From Flectonema sp. DT1601 (Eukaryota > Euglenozoa > Diplonemea > Diplonemida > Diplonemidae): DNA of 64,000 nt. Location: the NCBI GenBank assembly GCA_964019425.1, contig OZ025818.1, positions 62,001 to 126,000 of the forward strand. The letters run 5' to 3'. The position numbers and the translations under genes were made by a program. How positions within the stretch are numbered: position 1 is the first letter of the stretch; the number at the start of each line of letters is the position of its first letter. Positions 62,601 to 64,000 of the stretch are shown in pieces. The notes under the pieces are model-generated. The model searched no databases. It was not told the DNA's origin and was given only the letters and a program-made list of their open reading frames with translations.

Positions 62601-64000
62601 ATTTGATTGGGGACGTTAACATTATTGACGTTGGCTGCCGCAGCAATTCGACCGATTTCTGCAGTTCCGGTTTCACTTTTCATTTTAATAACTTGGCTAA
62701 CAGTCCTTGGTTGGAGTGGTCTGATGTTACCAAATTCAGTACACTGTTCTGGTTGATAACCATTATTTTGTGCTTCTACTAATTCATCAGTAAACCCAAG
62801 CGCATTCTTTAAAGCTGATATTTGCTCTGCGCTAATCTGTAAGGGATTCGAGTAAACATACCACGTCATCCCTTCAGTGCAGGGTGGAGTTGTTATCGAA
62901 CCAGCATAAGTGAAGAATTCACTTTGCTGACCTGAATCTGGTAGGATTCGGGTCACATCTAATTGTCTTGTGATGATCTCTTCTGTTTTCTGAAATAATA
63001 AAAACGGATTATTGTAAGAGCTTTGTGCTGTTATCGGAGGTGTTGACATCCTTTCCCAAAAGTTATTCAACCATTGATTATCATTAGCACCCTTTTTAAA
63101 CATAATACCGACAGCTAAAGTATCTGGAGCTGACGCAGCAGATGTAGGACTTGTTTGACCAGTCGCCTTCTTGTGAAAGATTTGCATTTCAACATCATGG
63201 TGAAGACCACCAACAGCATGTTCACTGGGTGTTCTAAATATGATATCAGTCATTTCATAACGGGTGCCAAAATAGTTCGGATCTTCAACTGAACCAACTT
63301 CCCCACCTGTGAATTTCAGTCTGATACTTGACTGGTCGTTTATTATTCTAAACGATGCAGTATTTGCATAACGATATATCAAAGGACTTAATGCTGCATC
63401 AACTGTTGCAGAATCTAAATTGAGAGGTCCCTGTTGCTGTCCACCTTGACAAGTTGGATATAATATAGTGTTTGCTGTTCCACCTTGTATTGTACCCCAA
63501 TCAGATGGACCTCTATTTTGTACTTCTGTATATAACCAAGGTTTGCTCATTGGAACAGGATCACCTCGTCTACAACCTTCAGCTATGGTAGGGTCAGGTG
63601 CACCACCCCAGTTACCTGCAGCGTTAGCTCCAGTTGTGTATCCTGTCTTTGCAGTTCCGCTAACTCCACTCATTTTCACAACTCTGGTGTGAATTGGCTG
63701 AACTGGTCTGTTGTTACCAAAAGTAGTGCAAGTCTTTGGATAAAAACCTCTCCTTGCAGCTTCTGATAACTCTGAACTCATATTCATTGAAACACGATAC
63801 CTCGATAGTTGATCAGCGCTCATTGGTACTGGTTGAGTGTGAACATACCACTTGACTCCTTCAGTACAAGGGGGTTCTGTAAAGGATCCATCGTATGTAA
63901 AGAATTCAGTCCTTTTAGCAGGATCAAGTGTTGTTGGAAACACGTCTAAAATATTTAAAAACGACATCGGAATCACCAAGTTCGATCTCCTACTATGAAA
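59621..64000 (-). CDS. Tandem alpha-carbonic-anhydrase-like giant membrane protein (5' end outside window)
   Basis: Open to the window edge, so the N terminus is missing; about 1,460 residues are visible. One partial and two full alpha-CA-like domains each keep the PPCTEGVxWY motif and the FGNxRPxQ end. The zinc ligands are degraded. In the second domain the HxH pair and the third His read IFR and QIF (IIFRTPSEH, MQIFHKK). In the third domain only one His remains (VEFHTPAEH). After about residue 770 come two related ~100-residue repeats (VAQIKSAALLDIS...; MMGIQDAIITDLS...), then a TM helix (about 1203-1227, FWLVIGLGILCCCLMCLII). The cytoplasmic tail has three Tudor/agenet-like units (VDVNYNGEWQAARIVSREQDG; DRVIVWDDGKKDWVPAVI; VDVMWQGSWTPGNVHA). 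It is probably a catalytically inactive surface receptor. No intron is seen. Confidence 0.8.
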   Translation of the reverse strand, partial: FHSRRSNLVIPMSFLNILDVFPTTLDPAKRTEFFTYDGSFTEPPCTEGVKWYVHTQPVPMSADQLSRYRVSMNMSSELSEAARRGFYPKTCTTFGNNRPVQPIHTRVVKMSGVSGTAKTGYTTGANAAGNWGGAPDPTIAEGCRRGDPVPMSKPWLYTEVQNRGPSDWGTIQGGTANTILYPTCQGGQQQGPLNLDSATVDAALSPLIYRYANTASFRIINDQSSIRLKFTGGEVGSVEDPNYFGTRYEMTDIIFRTPSEHAVGGLHHDVEMQIFHKKATGQTSPTSAASAPDTLAVGIMFKKGANDNQWLNNFWERMSTPPITAQSSYNNPFLLFQKTEEIITRQLDVTRILPDSGQQSEFFTYAGSITTPPCTEGMTWYVYSNPLQISAEQISALKNALGFTDELVEAQNNGYQPEQCTEFGNIRPLQPRTVSQVIKMKSETGTAEIGRIAAAANVNNVNVPNQIPQQTCFDAGSYYYLNANNRGPQSWDTVSGTSSRCNTGLQQSPIVLSEPSNQGVTSYVVDTTLQDINYQYTLTGPENPFAIENNQYLIKMIFSKSPGYIIDRNTNLKYTLTHVEFHTPAEHMISTGRYPLEMILHHRLAVGSGPQQNNQHKYLDVSVFFRLGAADNVWLNTFWQSIPAAPLTAAEYLSNPSRNIAPRSSSFISSRLDIGAGLPSEATRGTSMFQYSGSVSSPPCTEGVLHYIYTSPVGISSSQLDLIKRQLGVPDQIAAAPARSIQLPVNNDFVGNARPIQNRNGRVVRFTGGTLTDGPIVGFGTETLPPGQVTSQPTSVPPGMEPMVLSTVVNDIDISTLVSSSVAQIKSAALLDISEHYGIPQDAILELSLLPDSHSGGTLFYHVIRGGQTLQRVPDAIVMTRTKDAYNSITGQSSNGTPVRSRTGVVPDTSSGYIKRGDIAISTLSVSALASSGVSMMGIQDAIITDLSNTYQVHPSRISIGLSDDAAGNLHIPHTLNMAGLTNSTAVSELFDAVFANQTHTLPTLNAAMANDATFHTVNPSIPNLATPTMTPSPTVSVNLMNNVIRLILATPYASFNPVTFMASVGQALHAYNNRAAQQDRATATLVIQCRESICPLLNCARSSQFFATQQAAGNCARPGTTTTITDRRVESLQANGGTYVELDVPSNSNFVRNEAFNAIQSDAQNPAGYIAAWEVGSIDTNSDIVPVQTTTSPAPLVRSSSSDDDIVKQWWFWLVIGLGILCCCLMCLIIYCCRKKNKSTDNEKAGVYDSRAYQLQSIDSSTGETRMTDFGGGAPVDVNYNGEWQAARIVSREQDGTYTVDWGEADMVTRGVHPDDVRMRSEGLFCSGDRVIVWDDGKKDWVPAVITHRNGDGTFNLVRDDGVTMPGVTNAEIRLDYETLDVVPVTDPNYASPNRALVGQQVDVMWQGSWTPGNVHAANPDGSMSIQWEDGTYSDGVDPTLIRPHQQTTNPIDTLYPR

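Overview
The window is protist nuclear DNA. About 22 solid protein genes lie on one strand (minus) over the full 64 kb, so transcription runs from high to low coordinates. Almost every gene has a pyrimidine-rich tract and a 3' splice acceptor (YAG) 2-30 bases before its ATG, yet most coding regions have no internal intron. Together these suggest long unidirectional transcription with spliced-leader trans-splicing, as in Euglenozoa (kinetoplastids, diplonemids, euglenids). This is inference: no spliced-leader RNA gene was found, and a few cis introns do exist (CCDC25 homologue, 68 bases; a small zinc-ribbon gene, 84 bases). Spacers are AT-rich and full of A- and T-homopolymers up to 36 bases. 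No rRNA, tRNA, retroelement or CRISPR array was recognised.

Layout in coordinate order. 0-10 kb: a ubiquitin-like plus putative dioxygenase protein, an OS-9-type ER lectin, small secreted and WW-like proteins, a duplicated zinc-ribbon protein, a YciI-like protein, and an inositol polyphosphate 5-phosphatase. 10.1-15.8 kb: a gene-poor stretch. 15.8-25.5 kb: a zinc-binding protein, a secretory JmjC/TPR protein, a possible mitochondrial protein, a second gene-poor stretch with a few possible exons, a dysferlin-domain protein, and the CCDC25 homologue. 26-34 kb: a UBE3C-type HECT ligase, a PC-esterase-like protein, a ubiquitin-like/LRR protein, and a Gfo/Idh/MocA oxidoreductase. 34.6-43.5 kb: a 1,910-residue SLOG (LSDAT)-SLATT membrane protein and, just upstream in transcription order, a two-pass membrane protein with a degenerate class III cyclase domain. 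46-64 kb: a four-module PDZ-like protein, a 1,947-residue Cys-rich receptor-like protein, an unknown basic protein, a MINDY deubiquitinase with UBA and zinc finger, and a giant protein with tandem alpha-carbonic-anhydrase-like domains that runs off the window edge.

Themes. Ubiquitin and ER quality control recur (OS-9, HECT, MINDY, two ubiquitin-like N termini). There is also a set of large single-pass surface proteins. The most unusual part is the SLOG-SLATT protein beside a degenerate cyclase. In bacteria, SLOG and SLATT domains belong to nucleotide-sensing, membrane-perturbing conflict systems. Here both genes are intact, but a functional link is only a hypothesis.
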